Shown: positions 43,405 to 55,494, counted from the first letter of the stretch. The stretch is DNA of 64,000 bases from Liolophura sinensis (GCF_032854445.1 NC_088297.1:16069127-16133126), one strand, 5' to 3'. The notes: a model not told the origin generated them from the sequence alone. A program made the numbers and translations.

Positions 43405-44850
43405 TAATTTTTCACGAAGTTCACGAATAGGTACTATATGAAGGCAAGGGCAACATTAAAAATAACCCGTTGTGGTAATCGCTACGCTGTCCAAGGCCAT
43501 GATGTGCATAGAGTTTGATCCAAATTCATTCGTAGGTATTTCCATGAAGTTACGTAAACACAGACAGAAAGAAAGCCGAACAGGTAGGCAGGCAGACAAA
43601 ACAGAAACATAAATAATAAATAAAACGGGAAAAAACACAACCACCTTTGACGGTTTTGTGAGTAAGGCGATAAATATCAGCAAGATAGATCGATAAATAA
43701 TAGACTCAATACAATTATAAACACATAAAGCAATATTATATTGTTTTCTCTGAGTATTAAATCAACAATTAGGTTGAGTATTCAGTATGAATTTACACCA
43801 TGTTTTCATATGGCACGCCTTTTTCACTTTTTTTTATTCAGTAAAATACGTCTGTGTGTTGCACTGGCCCAGTCCTTTAGTACTAAATCAGTTGTCTATG
43901 CTCGGTACTGGGCTTAGTCACCTATGCTGAACTGAGAGGCGTGTACCACAATAGTTGACCTGGATCTCGTTTCCACGAACCCTTGAAACACAAACCTAAG
44001 ACGCCTTTATTAAATTGGATCAACCCTCTCTCTCCTCTTTGGTCTGTCTATCCACTAAAGTGCGTACAAGTAGGTAGATTGTACTACCATCCTCGAGGGG
44101 ACGAGCTTTATGCATGTGTCTTGGTGAAACTGGAATAGATTATGTGTAACTCAATTCCTTGAGCTAAAAAGACATGCGCGTGTGGCGAGGTACATGTGAA
44201 CGGCTCTGCATACGGCACGGGGTAGAAACAAGATCTATTGAAAACCTAACTCAGGTTTTTCTGTTTTCTTTTTAATAACTCGGACACTTGACCATGAAAG
44301 GATAGCTCAGGGCTTTTCCTAATCCATTTGGATTTATTTCCTTTCGTTCTGTGGGCTATTTTCAACCCGTTAAACCTCACCGGTTCAATGCCACCAAATT
44401 TTGTGCGTGGGTTATATTGTATTTTAAGAAATTCTTGAAATGAATTTGCTATCTTTAAAACTAGTAGAAAATTTAAATACTAAACAAATTATCATTGAAA
44501 ACAGTATGCATTTCCCTGCAGGTGGATGCCCTAAAAAATTCTAATATGTACCTCAAACTGATAAATTATAAATAAAGTCAGCGCCAAAATCCGTTGTGGG
44601 CGACACTATTTTGCCTAAGAACCAGTCCTGAAGGCTTCTGTGTTAGGACGAGAATTGCCGTCGGAAATCGTCGAAGTTCAGTTCGTACATTTACGGTAGA
44701 ACTCTTACTCCCAGAAGGTAGCGAACAGTACAGTACTCGGAGTGTTGTCCGAGTTTACACGAACAAGCGGGCAGTTTAGCGATTCTCACTGGCTGACTGG
44801 CTGAGATGCACCCCCCTCCCCCCAAGAGCATAAATTACAGGGTGTTAAAG
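43405..44850. other. No recognised feature (1.4 kb)
   Basis: No gene or repeat recognised. Confidence 0.35.
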
Positions 44851-44979
44851 ATGGAGGACGAGATGGACTCAGTGATTTATGCCAGCTTTGCCGTTTTTCT
44901 CACGTGTATGGTGAGGAAAAATCGCAAAATTATGCAACAGGCGCCACCAAATAGAAAAAATGTGCCCTTTTCAACCTAA
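44851..44979 (+). CDS. Unassigned 42-codon open frame
   Basis: MEDEMDSVIYASFAVFLTCM, then a basic stretch (VRKNRKIMQQAPPNRK). An acidic start, a hydrophobic stretch and a basic tail. It vaguely recalls the N-terminus of some HARBI1-type transposases, but this is too short to decide and may be chance. Confidence 0.15.
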   Translation: MEDEMDSVIYASFAVFLTCMVRKNRKIMQQAPPNRKNVPFST

Positions 44980-46409
44980 AGTATCATGTTTTTAGTTTTC
45001 CTCTGCTTTAAGCTCCTGTGTATGTTGAGATTTTTTTCGGCCCTTGCACTTACTGCGGAAATGATGGATTAAGATTTGCTACCACATTTATGGATATGAT
45101 TGGCGAATAATGAACAAACGGCGAAGGGTTAATTCCGAAAATAATTGAAATCAAAAATATTTTTTTAGCTGCAATGGTAGCTAAAACGTTGTATTTTAAA
45201 AACCCAGGCGTACTCATTACTTATCAGCTGGTTGTACGATCATTTGAGAATGTCTTAATATTGCGCTGATCAGATTTGCCTCGTGGCTATGATAAAATTT
45301 GATCTAATTTCCACAAAGTACCAAGGCTTAGGTGATCTAAAGCATAATCTTGAGACAGACATACGGACAATGGTAAAGCACGTGTGACATAGCTGGTTTA
45401 ATACTGACAGCAGTATCTTTTCTTATCAATCGATGAAATGCGGTTTTCTGACTGGTAGGGCAGGGATGGAGGGTTGGGGATGGGGGTTTATAAACATGAA
45501 GTGTCTGTTCGAACAGAGTATGATTAATCTAATATAAGAGGGCACTCTTCATAATTATTGCAACGTGGATTATCTCACAATATAATATTACATCATCTGA
45601 GATACAAAAATGTAATTCTATAATATTTTCATGAATTATTTCTTTTCAGAACTGTCCACGACCTAATTTCTGTGGTACATTTTATATTTAAATAAACTTG
45701 GTTACATGTATAACAAATGTTGGTATTCCATTTTATATTCAATTAAACTTAGCTTCTGACTTACATTTCACGTTACATTAAACTTAGTTATTCCAAATTT
45801 CTGTCGCACATTTCCGTCTCGCCGTTATGGGTACACCCGACCCGATATGCTTGACTGACCGATCTTAATTCGTAATAAGTTAATCATGCGTAAAAATGCC
45901 ACAGTCCCATGCAACGACCGCACCGACCACCAGTGCATTATTATCTACTCGACTGTATTTAACCACGTGAAGACTACAGGCTACAGGCCTACCTAGGATA
46001 ATATTAGGTGGATGAGCTATCATTGATACGCTATAAATGTATACAGGGATTATCATATCTATTTTTGTGAAATAAACTGATTCAAATTAAACTCTATATA
46101 CAAATAAGGGCGGACGTGAAGGGCGGACGTGTGGGAGCATAAATGTAGGGCACTGTTATAGCTGTGGGTCGATTGTCACTATACCTGAAAGCCGGGAGGG
46201 GGTCGTGACCACGTGGTCTTTCAGTCGTTAGGTCATCCAAACCCCTAACAGGGAAGATCGGATGCCTAATTTCTCCAGAGCCCTTACTGCAGATTTAAGC
46301 AGATATGCTTAAATTATTTGATGTGTTAAACTAGCATTTTATAGATGCTCCACGACCATGAGAGGGCATAATAGTTTACGCCGTTTTGTAGGGGTAAAAA
46401 GGTGAGGTA
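44980..46409. other. No recognised feature (1.4 kb)
   Basis: AT-rich, nothing recognised. Confidence 0.35.
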
Positions 46410-47050
46410 TGGGGACTAAAGTTTGCTTAAACCATGCATGGTGTCAGGGGATATATAAGTTGCTACGTGTTAAGTATTTGCACGAACAGTCAGAATAAAC
46501 CTTAACATAGATAAAAGTGAATTCAAGGTTAGATGTGACCATTTGCAAATTATCGCACTGTCTTCGCTGCTCTGGTTCTACTCATTGTGCGGTCATCTTT
46601 TACACTGTGGTGTATTTCAAGTGCGTACAAACGAGCGTTATGTGGTGATGGAATCTGGCCTTGTTCTACTCTCCCTGCTGTCGTCTTTTACACTGTGGTG
46701 TATTTCAAGTGCGAGCAAACGAGCGTTATGTGGTGATGGAATCTGGTCTGGTTCTACTCTCCCTGCGGTCGTCTTTACACTGTGGTGTATTTCAAGAGGG
46801 AAAAACGAGCGTTATGTGGTGATGGAATATGGTCTGGTTCTACTGTCCCACACCAATCTGTTGCAAGACTGAAACCACAGCAGCGACGACGGTCAGCAGC
46901 TGACAAATGGTCACACATAACCCGTGAAATACAGCCTCTTACCAATTTATCTCAGTTAGGGTTTTGTTCTAACTGTTCATGAACGTGCATAAATAGTAGC
47001 AATTTACACGCTTCCTACCATCGTGGGTTAAGCAGAATTAGGTTAAAAAA
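46410..47050. mobile_element. Inverted-repeat element with minisatellite centre (family C, copy 1)
   Basis: The left arm (about 46410-46570; GCACGAACAGTCAGAATAAA, TGTGACCATTTGCAAATTAT) is the diverged inverse of the right arm (about 46870-47050; AAATGGTCACACATAACC, GTTCTAACTGTTCATGAACG). Between them is a three-unit minisatellite. Single arms of the same family occur at 47520, 52190, 55717, 57515 and 59540. No coding capacity. The class (foldback, MITE or Helitron-like) is undecided. Confidence 0.7.
46571..46850 (+). repeat. 83-88-bp tandem repeat, three units
   Basis: Units start at 46571, 46654 and 46742, with a partial one at 46828. Each has TTTACACTGTGGTGTATTTC and ACGAGCGTTATGTGGTGATG. 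The long open frame across them is a by-product of the repeat. Confidence 0.93.
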
Positions 47051-47079
47051 AACAATGCAGTGATGTTAGAGGCAGTTTA

Positions 47080-47340
47080 TTAGACGTTACTTGCCTAAAA
47101 TTACTCAAAATGTTGAGTTTTCATCCCGTTTTAACATACAATCACATTAAAACAAAAGCCCAACTGATATTTTCAGCACATGTTTTGCACTAACAACTTG
47201 TAAACTTAAAACAATTGCCTGCTTCTCTTCACGCGATTCCGTCCTAAATGTCTCACATTACATACATTTTCTTAGATATGTGGTGCTTTGTGTTTAACGT
47301 TGCCTCGCAAATTGCCCTTGTGGATATTGACCAAGAAGGT
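47080..47340. repeat. Outer part of family C and repeat D, copy 1
   Basis: TTAACATACAATCACATTAA matches the inverse of 59540-59560. Further out, CTTCTCTTCACGCGATTCCG, TCCTAAATG and TATTGACC are words shared with D copies at 48740, 51995 and 53630. Confidence 0.55.
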
Positions 47341-47439
47341 TCATTATGAAACATTAGTATCCGCCACAAACAGCTGTCCTTCCTCAGATGCTTGACAAAC
47401 ATCTTGATTCCATTTCACAGAAAAGCCAACAAAAGTTGG

Positions 47440-47770
47440 ATTTGAACCTACAATCTCGTGGTTCGATGGCTGAACATCTTGGTATATTTTCAGACAGCGT
47501 CAATCGTTTCATGTAAATATTTATTAAATATGACGACAACACATACAGTACACATGAGTAGTTCTACAACAGTGAATTGTATTTAGCATCGTTGCATTTC
47601 ATTTCTCTGATTCTACTTAAGCCATTGTGCTATTTTTAAACATTTACATGAACAGTTAGAATAAAACCCTAACTGATGTTAACCGACAAGAATCCAGATT
47701 TCACCGGTTACGTGTGACCATTTGCAAACGTCCACACTGTCGTCGATTGTCATCTAGTGCATGTTGACAA
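47440..47770 (-). repeat. Family C single arm, copy 2
   Basis: CTACTTAAGCCATTGTGCTA, ATGAACAGTTAGAATAAAAC and GTTACGTGTGACCATTTGCA match the inverse of the right arm of copy 1. It therefore faces copy 1 tail to tail. A tRNA-like T-arm lies at 47437-47457 on the minus strand. Confidence 0.7.
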
Positions 47771-48357
47771 GAGCTTTTAATTTATTTACTTATCATGTTT
47801 TTTTCTTTATTTAATTTCTTTTTTTTATTAATTATTTAGTAATTCATTTATTTTTTCAAGGTTTAACGTCGATTTCAGCTTTATATATTGGGTCACAACG
47901 ATGTTTATTTGCGACAAGGCAGAGTTAACTCGGAGGGACGCCGTGTTCCAGAATATGGCGTAGACATTGACCTGATCTATAGATGAAAGCCATTGGTCAC
48001 ATTTTGCTCCCATTCATTTCTGTTGTTATATTAACCCTCTGTTTCCGACTCAACCTGAGCTATAGTTTATTTAGGTCTTCCTCTGATCACCATTGTAATA
48101 CTAAATCCAAAGCCAGTTGCGAAAAAATATGCATATATTTTAGTACCACCAAACTTGAAGTTAAGGTTGAGGAGTGGCCTTACTAAAACATTAGGCCGAG
48201 GTTCAGGCACCCTCCAAGACCTAGGAAGCTCCGAAAAACCATATTGCTTTAGATGGGATTCGTGTCCGTTAATTCTGAAGACTTCACACTGCGAGTTTGG
48301 GGGTCAAGCATATCAAGCACCAAAGCTTGGACAATGAAAATCTCGTGTCGACTGACC
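47771..48357. other. No recognised feature
   Basis: No gene or repeat recognised. Confidence 0.35.
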
Positions 48358-48377
48358 TCCCCCCCCCCCCCCCCCAC
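48358..48377 (+). repeat. Poly-C run
   Basis: About 18 C. The length should be treated as uncertain. Confidence 0.75.
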
Positions 48378-48714
48378 TCCTCACACACACACATTTGTCT
48401 TCAGGACACTATTATGTAAGCTCCAGAGGATTGTAGAAGATTCTACAATTATTTGGCTAAGGAGATACCCAGTAACCGTAGAGATTATATTCATAGAGAT
48501 AATAGATATCACACTGTCGCTCTGCTTCAAGATTGTGTCTAACTGCACTTAACCCGGTCTTGGGGCTGTACAGTTGTCGTGTTTAATTAGATCACGCCGT
48601 GGGATATATGAACAGTTGCAATGAAAGCGCAAATGAGATACATATTTTGTTATCGAGAAGTCACATTTTAGCATGTTACACGATTTGAATACTGATTTCA
48701 CTCAGTCACCTAGA

Positions 48715-48900
48715 ACATGCCTTGCGTCTTTCCTACATCATTAAGAATTGTTCACAGCTTCTCTTTGTATGATTCAGTCCTACTTTTGTACTTCAAATAC
48801 TTTCTTTTTTGGTAAAATTTGTGTTAAACATCGTTTTGGGAATGGGTCTCGCGATTACTGACCCGGAACGTCCTTATTGGTTACGTCTGGTATACAAATG
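48715..48900 (+). repeat. Repeat D, copy 2
   Basis: TTGCGTCTTTCCTACATCAT, TTTGGGAATGGGTCT and GAACGTCCTTATTGGTTACG appear inverted at 53630-53800 and in weaker form at 47220 and 51995. Confidence 0.75.
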
Positions 48901-49135
48901 TCTGTTTGGACGCATAGATTGGTAATTTTGATCAACTCATGGGGTGAATATTTACCTGTCCTAACTGGACTTGGATACAAGCCGGATTGATAACGGTCCT
49001 GTTGTAACGCGTAAGAACCACATTACAGTTTGCCCACATGCAAAGCTTGGAATAAACAGAGGCCTAAATAACTTAGGAGAGAACTGCTTTAAGAGATTGA
49101 GCTATTTACTTAAATCGTACTTCAAACTTGAAAAA

Positions 49136-49249
49136 GTACGTGGGCATTTGTTACTTGAATCGTACGTGGGCATTTGTTACTTGAATCGTACGTGGGCATT
49201 TTGGTATTTGAATCGTAGGTGGCCATTTGGTATTTGAATCGTACATGGG
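49136..49249 (+). repeat. 26-bp tandem array, about four and a half units
   Basis: GTACGTGGGCATTTGTTACT then TGAATC, with later units changed to TTTGGTATTTGAATC. Confidence 0.92.
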
Positions 49250-49398
49250 TAGGTCATTCACTAATCTGCGGTTGATCATGGGTTCCCCAGGCTCTGCCCT
49301 GTTTTCTCCCATCATAATACTAGCAGCCCGTCGTATAAATATTCTTGACTACGGCGCAAAACACCAATAAAATAAATAAGTAAATATTTATTTATTTA
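49250..49398 (+). repeat. SINE-A, 3' half
   Basis: TCTGCGGTTGATCATGGGTT to CAATAAAATAAATAAGTAAA; starts where the 26-bp array stops. Confidence 0.82.
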
Positions 49399-49827
49399 TA
49401 TTATGGAGCCATTCTCCATATTTTTAAAAGTGTAAAAAATGCATTCTTAAAAGAGCTCAATATTAGACGTTGAATGGCTAATTAAGTAGTTAAATACATG
49501 TGTTGTATCCGCCGAACAGCAAAAATCTGGTCAGCGATTTCATAGATGAGAGTTACCAAGTACACAACACACTCACAAGCGTGATCGGACAAATACAATA
49601 CAAGGACAACCTTGATGTGGTAGGCAGTCAACACGTGAACATGGGGTGCTACGATCAAGGTCATTTGCTGTCAATTTAACATCGACAAAGTATTTCAGGT
49701 TTTGATAAAATAAACAATTGTCATCAGGAAGTAAGTAGGTGACCTGGGTTAAGGATGACGTTGGAAGAATTTTGCAAGTTACATATAATATATAATGTTA
49801 GCTGTATATTACTTATAATCAATGATG
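49399..49827. other. No recognised feature
   Basis: Nothing recognised. Confidence 0.35.
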
Positions 49828-49987
49828 TATTTATTTGATTGGTGCTTTACGCTGTACTCAAGAATATTTCACTCATACGACGGCTGTCAGGATAATGGTT
49901 GGAGGAAACGGGAAGCGGACAGGGTTAAACCCATAACCATTCACAGATTGTTGCAAGACCTTTCCACGTACGGCGGGAGAGGAAAAC
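49828..49987 (-). repeat. SINE-A, 3' two thirds
   Basis: Tail ATTTATTTGATTGGTGCTTT to TACGGCGGGAGAGGAA. Confidence 0.85.
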
Positions 49988-50284
49988 CATATAATCAGTG
50001 AGGAATATGAAACAAAAAACTACAGCACTGGGAGCAAAACCAGTGTCCGTTCAGGCACAGAATAATTTCGGAATCAAATGTCTATTATTTTTTCTTCGGC
50101 ATTCAAAAGAAAGAAGAAACGCAAAACCCAAATATCAATGTAAATTTGATGTTATTCAAGGACGTGTAGATCAGCGGAAAACAAAGATACATGAATGAAA
50201 TTTTGTGGAGCAATGCATTGCTATGTTGTCCATATTTCAGGAGAATAACACAGTCAGTCATTACAGCTGTCCACCAGGTGGTGT

Positions 50285-51465
50285 TGAAGTCAGTACCTCG
50301 TATGACCACCTCCAGCTGCCACCACTGCCCGACATCTCCTGGGTACAGATCGAATCAGTAGTTGGATGTTTTGTTGTGGAATCCTTCTCCATTCCTCTTG
50401 CAGCATGTGGAACAACTGTTGACGATTCTGTGGTGGAATACGACGTCGACGCACCCGTCTATCGATCCGATCCCAAAGGTGTTCGATTGGGTTTTAGATC
50501 CGGGGATTTGGAGGGCCAGGGAAGGGTATTGATGTTGTTATTGGCCAGGTAGTCCACGGTGGCACGTGCTGTGTGGGGCCTGGCGTTGTCCTGTTGGAAG
50601 AGCTGCCGTTGAAGATCAACAAGGCAAAGGACGTGTGGGCGGAGAATCTGGTCGATGTATCGACTGGCCGTCAGATTGCCTTGGACAAGCACAAGCTCCG
50701 ATCTGCGGGTGTAGGAGATCGCTCCCCACACCATAACACTCCCTTCACCGAATCTCCACCCTGTCTGATGCACTGAGGAGCAAAACGTTCATGACGTCGT
50801 CTGTAGACACGGTCTCTACCATCACATCCTTCCTCTCCGGCCGTAAGTGGGAAGGTCTGTCAGCAACCTGTGGATGGTCGTGGGTTTCCCCCGGGCTGTG
50901 CCCGGTTCCCACCCACCATAAATGATGGCCGCCGTCGTATAAGTGAAATATTCTTGAGAACGGCGTAAAACACTAATCAAATCAAATCACCATCACGTCG
51001 CTGAGGAGATAACGAGATTCATCGCTAAACCATATGCGCCTCCAGTTTGCCAGGTTCCATGGCAGCACCGTGGTACACCATCTCACTCGTCGACGTAGTC
51101 GTGTTAAGGAGGGGGTAACTTTGGGACGTTTGGCACGTATTCCTACTTCCTCGGAAACAGTTCCTGATTGTCTGATTGGACACTCTTCGGGCTCCAAACT
51201 GTTCTTGTGCTGTGTCCCGGGCGGTACGATGGCGGTCACGTAGGTGGGTTACCCGGATGTACCGATCTTGGGCAGGTGTGGTGGACTCTAGGTCTTCCTG
51301 ATCTTGGACGGTCATTTGTCAAATTTTGTTTGACGAAATCGATCCCACAACCGAGTTAGTTGTGCTGGGATGAACGTTGAAAATCCTTGCCACCTCACTC
51401 TTTGATTCGCCAGCTTGCAATCGTCCAATTGCCTGATTTCGGTCGGCAGCGTTGAGACGTCCCAT
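50285..51465 (-). pseudogene. Second Tc1-like transposase, split by a SINE
   Basis: The N-terminus is MGRLNAADRNQAIGRLQAGE with SKSEVARIFNVHPST (helix-turn-helix, ATG at 51465). The catalytic part in other frames reads WRRIWFSDESRYLL (first D), then a SINE-A at 50826-50988, then CDGRDRVYRRRHERFAPQ, GEGSVMVWGAI, LFQQDNARPHTARATVDYL (second D), PIEHLWDRIDRRVRRR (the E) and a C-terminus near GGGHTRY (about 50300). All three catalytic residues are visible but the frame changes several times. It belongs to a different Tc1 subgroup from the copy at 14.5 kb. No terminal inverted repeats were found by eye. Confidence 0.87.
50826..50988 (+). repeat. SINE-A inserted in the Tc1-like transposase
   Basis: 5'-truncated copy from ATCCTTCCTCTCCGGCCG to the tail ACTAATCAAATCAAATC. 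Flanked by ACCATCAC at 50818-50825 and 50989-50996. Removing it rejoins DESRYLL and CDGRDRVY, so it is younger than the transposon. Confidence 0.93.
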
Positions 51466-51499
51466 TTTCGTGTACAGTACTTGCAAAGATATTGGATAA

Positions 51500-51897
51500 A
51501 ATTGTGAGATTCGTTTGGGTCTTTTATAGTCACATGCTGTACTCATGTTTTGCACGTGATAAACAATCATTGTGCCTGAACTTCGTGCTGCACGACATCA
51601 ACGCACAGCATAACAATCCTAATTGATAAAACCGTTCAAAATCATTTTTGGTTGCGTTTGGCCAAGGATGATCTTCTGAAACATTCCAGTAACAATGTGC
51701 AACCCTACAAAACTGTTTGAGTTAACATATGTGTACAAAATTGTAAGTATCATTTTTGAATTTCATTTTGCGTTTCTATTTTTGACGAGTGTAGGTATTC
51801 TTGTTGAAAAAATTTTATGTTTTTAATTTATGACAACTTACAAACTAACATGGTGCGCGATTAAGATACGGATTAAATTTACCCCCTCTTGAATATT
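51500..51897. other. Leader of the Tc1-like element and flank
   Basis: The outer end of the transposon should lie here but is not recognised. Confidence 0.35.
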
Positions 51898-51980
51898 CAT
51901 TGAATCTTTCCTGCAGCATTGAATCTTTCCGGCAGCATTAAATCTTTCCTGCAGCATTGAATTTTTCCAGCAGCATTGAA
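51898..51980 (+). repeat. 19-bp tandem array, four units
   Basis: CATTGAATCTTTCCTGCAG repeated with single changes. Confidence 0.93.
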
Positions 51981-51989
51981 AACAGTTGA

Positions 51990-52140
51990 CTGTTTCTCTT
52001 TACTCCGTCCTAAGTTTTTATTGTATACTTCTATAGTTCTTTGGTTGTCTGTGTTCAACATTCTTTTATATATTGCTCTTGTGATTATTGACCTTTAACG
52101 TAAATTTGATTGACGACTGGTATACGGATATAACATATTA
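51990..52140 (+). repeat. Repeat D, copy 3
   Basis: CTTTACTCCGTCCTAAGTTT, TTCTTTGGTTGTCTGTGTTC and GTGATTATTGACC in the D order. More diverged than the copy at 48.7 kb. Confidence 0.6.
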
Positions 52141-52189
52141 AGATTTCTTTTAAATAATAGTGCTTCCGCCATGGAGCTAGGGGGCGTGT

Positions 52190-52262
52190 ATGTTGCTACC
52201 TTTTAAGCATGGCTGCACTGTTCTGGCTTTACTCTCTATGCTGTATGTTTTTTTATTTTAGG
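52190..52262 (-). repeat. Family C inner-end fragment
   Basis: GCTGCACTGTTCTGGCTTTA and CTCTCTATGCTGTATG match the inner end of the arm at 59750-59785. Confidence 0.5.
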
Positions 52263-53152
52263 GGTATAGGACACCAGACTGTGAAGAGTTATACCATGCC
52301 TTGGGGGGTTGGGGGGACTAACTGACCAAAGAAACAGAGATTCTGACCAGTGGACAGTGCAATGTAAATGTCGGAATGTAAGTTATCACCATAAAATTCA
52401 CGCAAGACTACATAAACTGTTTTACGGCCGCTATTGGCACCTTATGGCCACTAAGTCATCTAGGATTGTGGTAGTAGGGGAATTTTGTGGATGCTCTGCT
52501 TAAGTTTGGGACTGAACCAACACATGGAACATCTCTGAGAGAGATTCCATTTGTAGTCTTGCATGTCGTAGTTGTATTTTGACGTTCAGGAACGTGCAAC
52601 TAGTAAGTAAGAACACCTAGGACTCTTGGAATAAATGGATCTCATATGAACTGGTCAATGAACATTTTATTAATCTCAGAAAGATATATAGACGACTCAT
52701 CAAGCTAATAATTCATCAACTTCATCATTGATGTATGAAACATATGAAATGTATGTAATATATTTGTAACATATATGTAATTTATGAAAGTACAGTTTTA
52801 AGCATTTTACAGCGCTCTTGTTCAAAGTACAAAAGTTTTCTTGCTGATGTTGACAGGTAGAGAATGATTTGAACATGCCGTGTAAGCCGATGAGTGTGCG
52901 TTTTTTCTGTCTTTCAAGGCCCGATGGACGTTACTATAAGTATGTGAATACATTGTTTTTCCAGAATAAATTTGCTTACAAGGTTTTCACGAGCAAAGTC
53001 TTACTATTACTGATCTTATATTTCAGAACTTGTGTCCAAATATTTGTGTACTTTATTACGAGAATAAATGTCAACAAATCTAAGAGTGAGGATGACGCAC
53101 TTTGCACACATACATGATCCAAGTGAAAATATTCTTCTTGAACTTAAAGTGA
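52263..53152. other. No recognised feature
   Basis: AT-rich. No gene or known repeat. Confidence 0.35.
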
Positions 53153-53281
53153 AAGAGTGAGTGAGTGCAAGGGGTTTAACGTCGTACTTAACACTTTTTC
53201 AATCATATGACGACGAAGGAATTCTTAGAGTGCATGTAATGTGCCCCCTTGTTGCAGGACGGATTTCCACCGTTCTTTTAA
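53153..53281 (-). repeat. SINE-B, 3' third
   Basis: Tail AGTGAGTGAGTGCAAGGGGT, TTTAACGTCGTACTTAACAC, to TTTCCACCGTTCTTTTA. 5'-truncated. Confidence 0.88.
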
Positions 53282-53619
53282 AACATATAGCCTTAAAGCC
53301 GTCTGTAAAAAGCGTGTGAAAAGCTCATTTACAGCAAATAAATGTATTAGTTATGCATCAGTTTTGCAAAGGGATTTAAATGCAATGAAATATTTGAATT
53401 CTGAGATGGGTTTTATGCACTATTTAGCTAATGTTTAGGTACTTTAACGAAAGTACGTCGCAAGAAGTCTTCCACTCTAAACACAGATTTTAATGTTGGG
53501 AAAAGCTCCTATTAACCTACGCGTAAAATAATACTCTCGCCTGAATATACAGGGAGAAAGTCGATGTGACGTCGGAGTATCTTGCCACTCACATTATGGT
53601 CTATAGATATATAGACCAT

Positions 53620-53812
53620 AAACCAACCAATAAGGACGTTCCAGGTCCATAATCTCAAGGCCCATTCCCAAAACGACGTATAACACAAACGACCAAAGAA
53701 CTAAGAACGAGTATAAAGTGTGAAAATAGGACGGAATCATGCAAAAAGAAGTAGTCAACAGTTGTCAATGATGTAGGAAAGACGCAAGGTACTAGTATAT
53801 TCTTGGCGAGTG
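53620..53812 (-). repeat. Repeat D, copy 4
   Basis: CCAACCAATAAGGACGTTCC, GGCCCATTCCCAAAACGACG and GATGTAGGAAAGACGCAAGG are the inverse of words at 48715-48900. Confidence 0.75.
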
Positions 53813-54126
53813 AGTGAAATCAGTATTCTAATCGTGTGCTTTAGAATTCGAAAGCTCACTTTGCAATTCGAACATTTAACTGCATTTATTTAATTGAGTG
53901 AAAAAAATATCTGAAAGAAAACAAGTAAACATATGGCCTTTCTTCTAATGCTCATGCCATTGTTATTCCGTATTTTTCGTTAATAAAAGCTGTAAACCAC
54001 CAAGAGCTGTGTTCATTTCAATGTGCCCTCACCAGATGAGTGAGTCTGGAAATGTAAACAATCATATATAGACTTGGCGTGACAGAAAAATAAGTTGCAG
54101 CAGAAAATGCATTTCTGTTTTTTTTT

Positions 54127-54151
54127 CGGGGGGGGGGGGGGGGGGGGAGGG
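54127..54151 (+). repeat. Poly-G run
   Basis: About 20 G, then AGGGG. Possible G-quadruplex; the length is uncertain. Confidence 0.75.
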
Positions 54152-55494
54152 GTTATACAAGTAGGGCGTAATCGTTGAGGTATGAACACTTTAAAGTTGT
54201 TCGCCGGAAACCACTAGCCTTTCGTCAATATATAATGACATATGTCAAACGTTGAAGAGATCTCCAGTGACTCGCCAACACTGAAAAAATACACCCCGTC
54301 GCAAAAACAATGAGGTTTATGAAGAATAACAGTGTAAAATTTGTTTTAGCTCTTTCTTGAAAAAAATATCCATATGTGTTCAGAAAATGCACGATTTCTG
54401 TGGCATTATACGTTTGGTGCAGTTCTTAACAAACGCCAGAAGCAGCTTTGACCTTGAATATTTATATGGTCACAGAGTGCAGGATCTCTGACGACGCAGC
54501 CGTTCAAGTTTTCGTGTAAGTCATCAAAAAAAAGGACACTACAGAGTTAATATTAAAAATATAGTAGTGTTTCTCACAGGAAATGGAAATCGTTCATTAT
54601 AAAAATACTTAAGTCATAGCCATTTTAATTTTTTCACCGCACCATTTAACCTCCTTTATCAATCAAACTACTTTGACGCCATCGTATAATTCAAAAAATC
54701 TTTTGTCTATGGCATTAAACAACAATGGGGTAAAAATCAGACCACTGTCTCGGTGTCCCGTGTTTTAGATTATTTTTCAACCGGATGCTTTAATTGCAAG
54801 GTGTCATAGGCTTTATGGACCACACTGGCAATGTATGCCGACTGTCATACCCGTGACATCAACACAGCTTTTGAAAGACGCCGGGTTATTGTTCGGGTTA
54901 ATTGACGATTAGATCCCATAGAGTCGATAGTCGTAGCTAACAACAAGGAAAAGTGTCACCTTTGCCAGGGCTGACAGATTATAAAAATTAAGAAAAACAT
55001 ATAGCCTTCTAGCCAATGAGAGTTCCGACAATGTTTACATCACCGGCCTGGTTTGGTGCACTGCGCGCCTGCCTTGCCTGTTGACATGGAAAGTGCATTA
55101 GAGAGTCAGCATCGGTGGAGATTTTCTTTTCACTTAGTTGAAAATTTCAGACCGTGAAAGAAATTTGTCAGCTTTGCTTTGAAACGTTTCGCTAGGCTTA
55201 TACACTATATGCGAGCGTGACTGACATCAAGTAATTAACAGAAATAAATATACCTTAAAACACTCGAATACTCGAATAAGCGTTTAATACGCATTGAAGC
55301 CTTAAACTTACCCACAAATAAATATTGTTCGTATTCAATCGCGTGCATCACGAAATCACAGATATGCCTACGTGTAATACACGTTTACCCCAATCTCCTT
55401 GATGGAAATCCTGTAAGAGATTCCGTCACAATCGGAAGTATAACACTCAAGAAATTCAATTCCCAAAAGATCTTCCAGTAGAAATCCAAGAAGA
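54152..55494. other. No recognised feature (1.3 kb)
   Basis: No gene seen. AGCCAATGAG at 55012 is a lone CCAAT-like word, not enough to call a promoter. Confidence 0.35.

Noticed and set aside
44851-44979. Start of a second Harbinger transposase
   Set aside because: Only 42 codons with a vague pattern, and no downstream catalytic motifs were found; kept only as an unassigned frame.
46543-46872. A 109-codon frame with a repeated hydrophobic pattern
   Set aside because: It is the translation of the three minisatellite units (period 83-88), so frame and length are accidents of the repeat.
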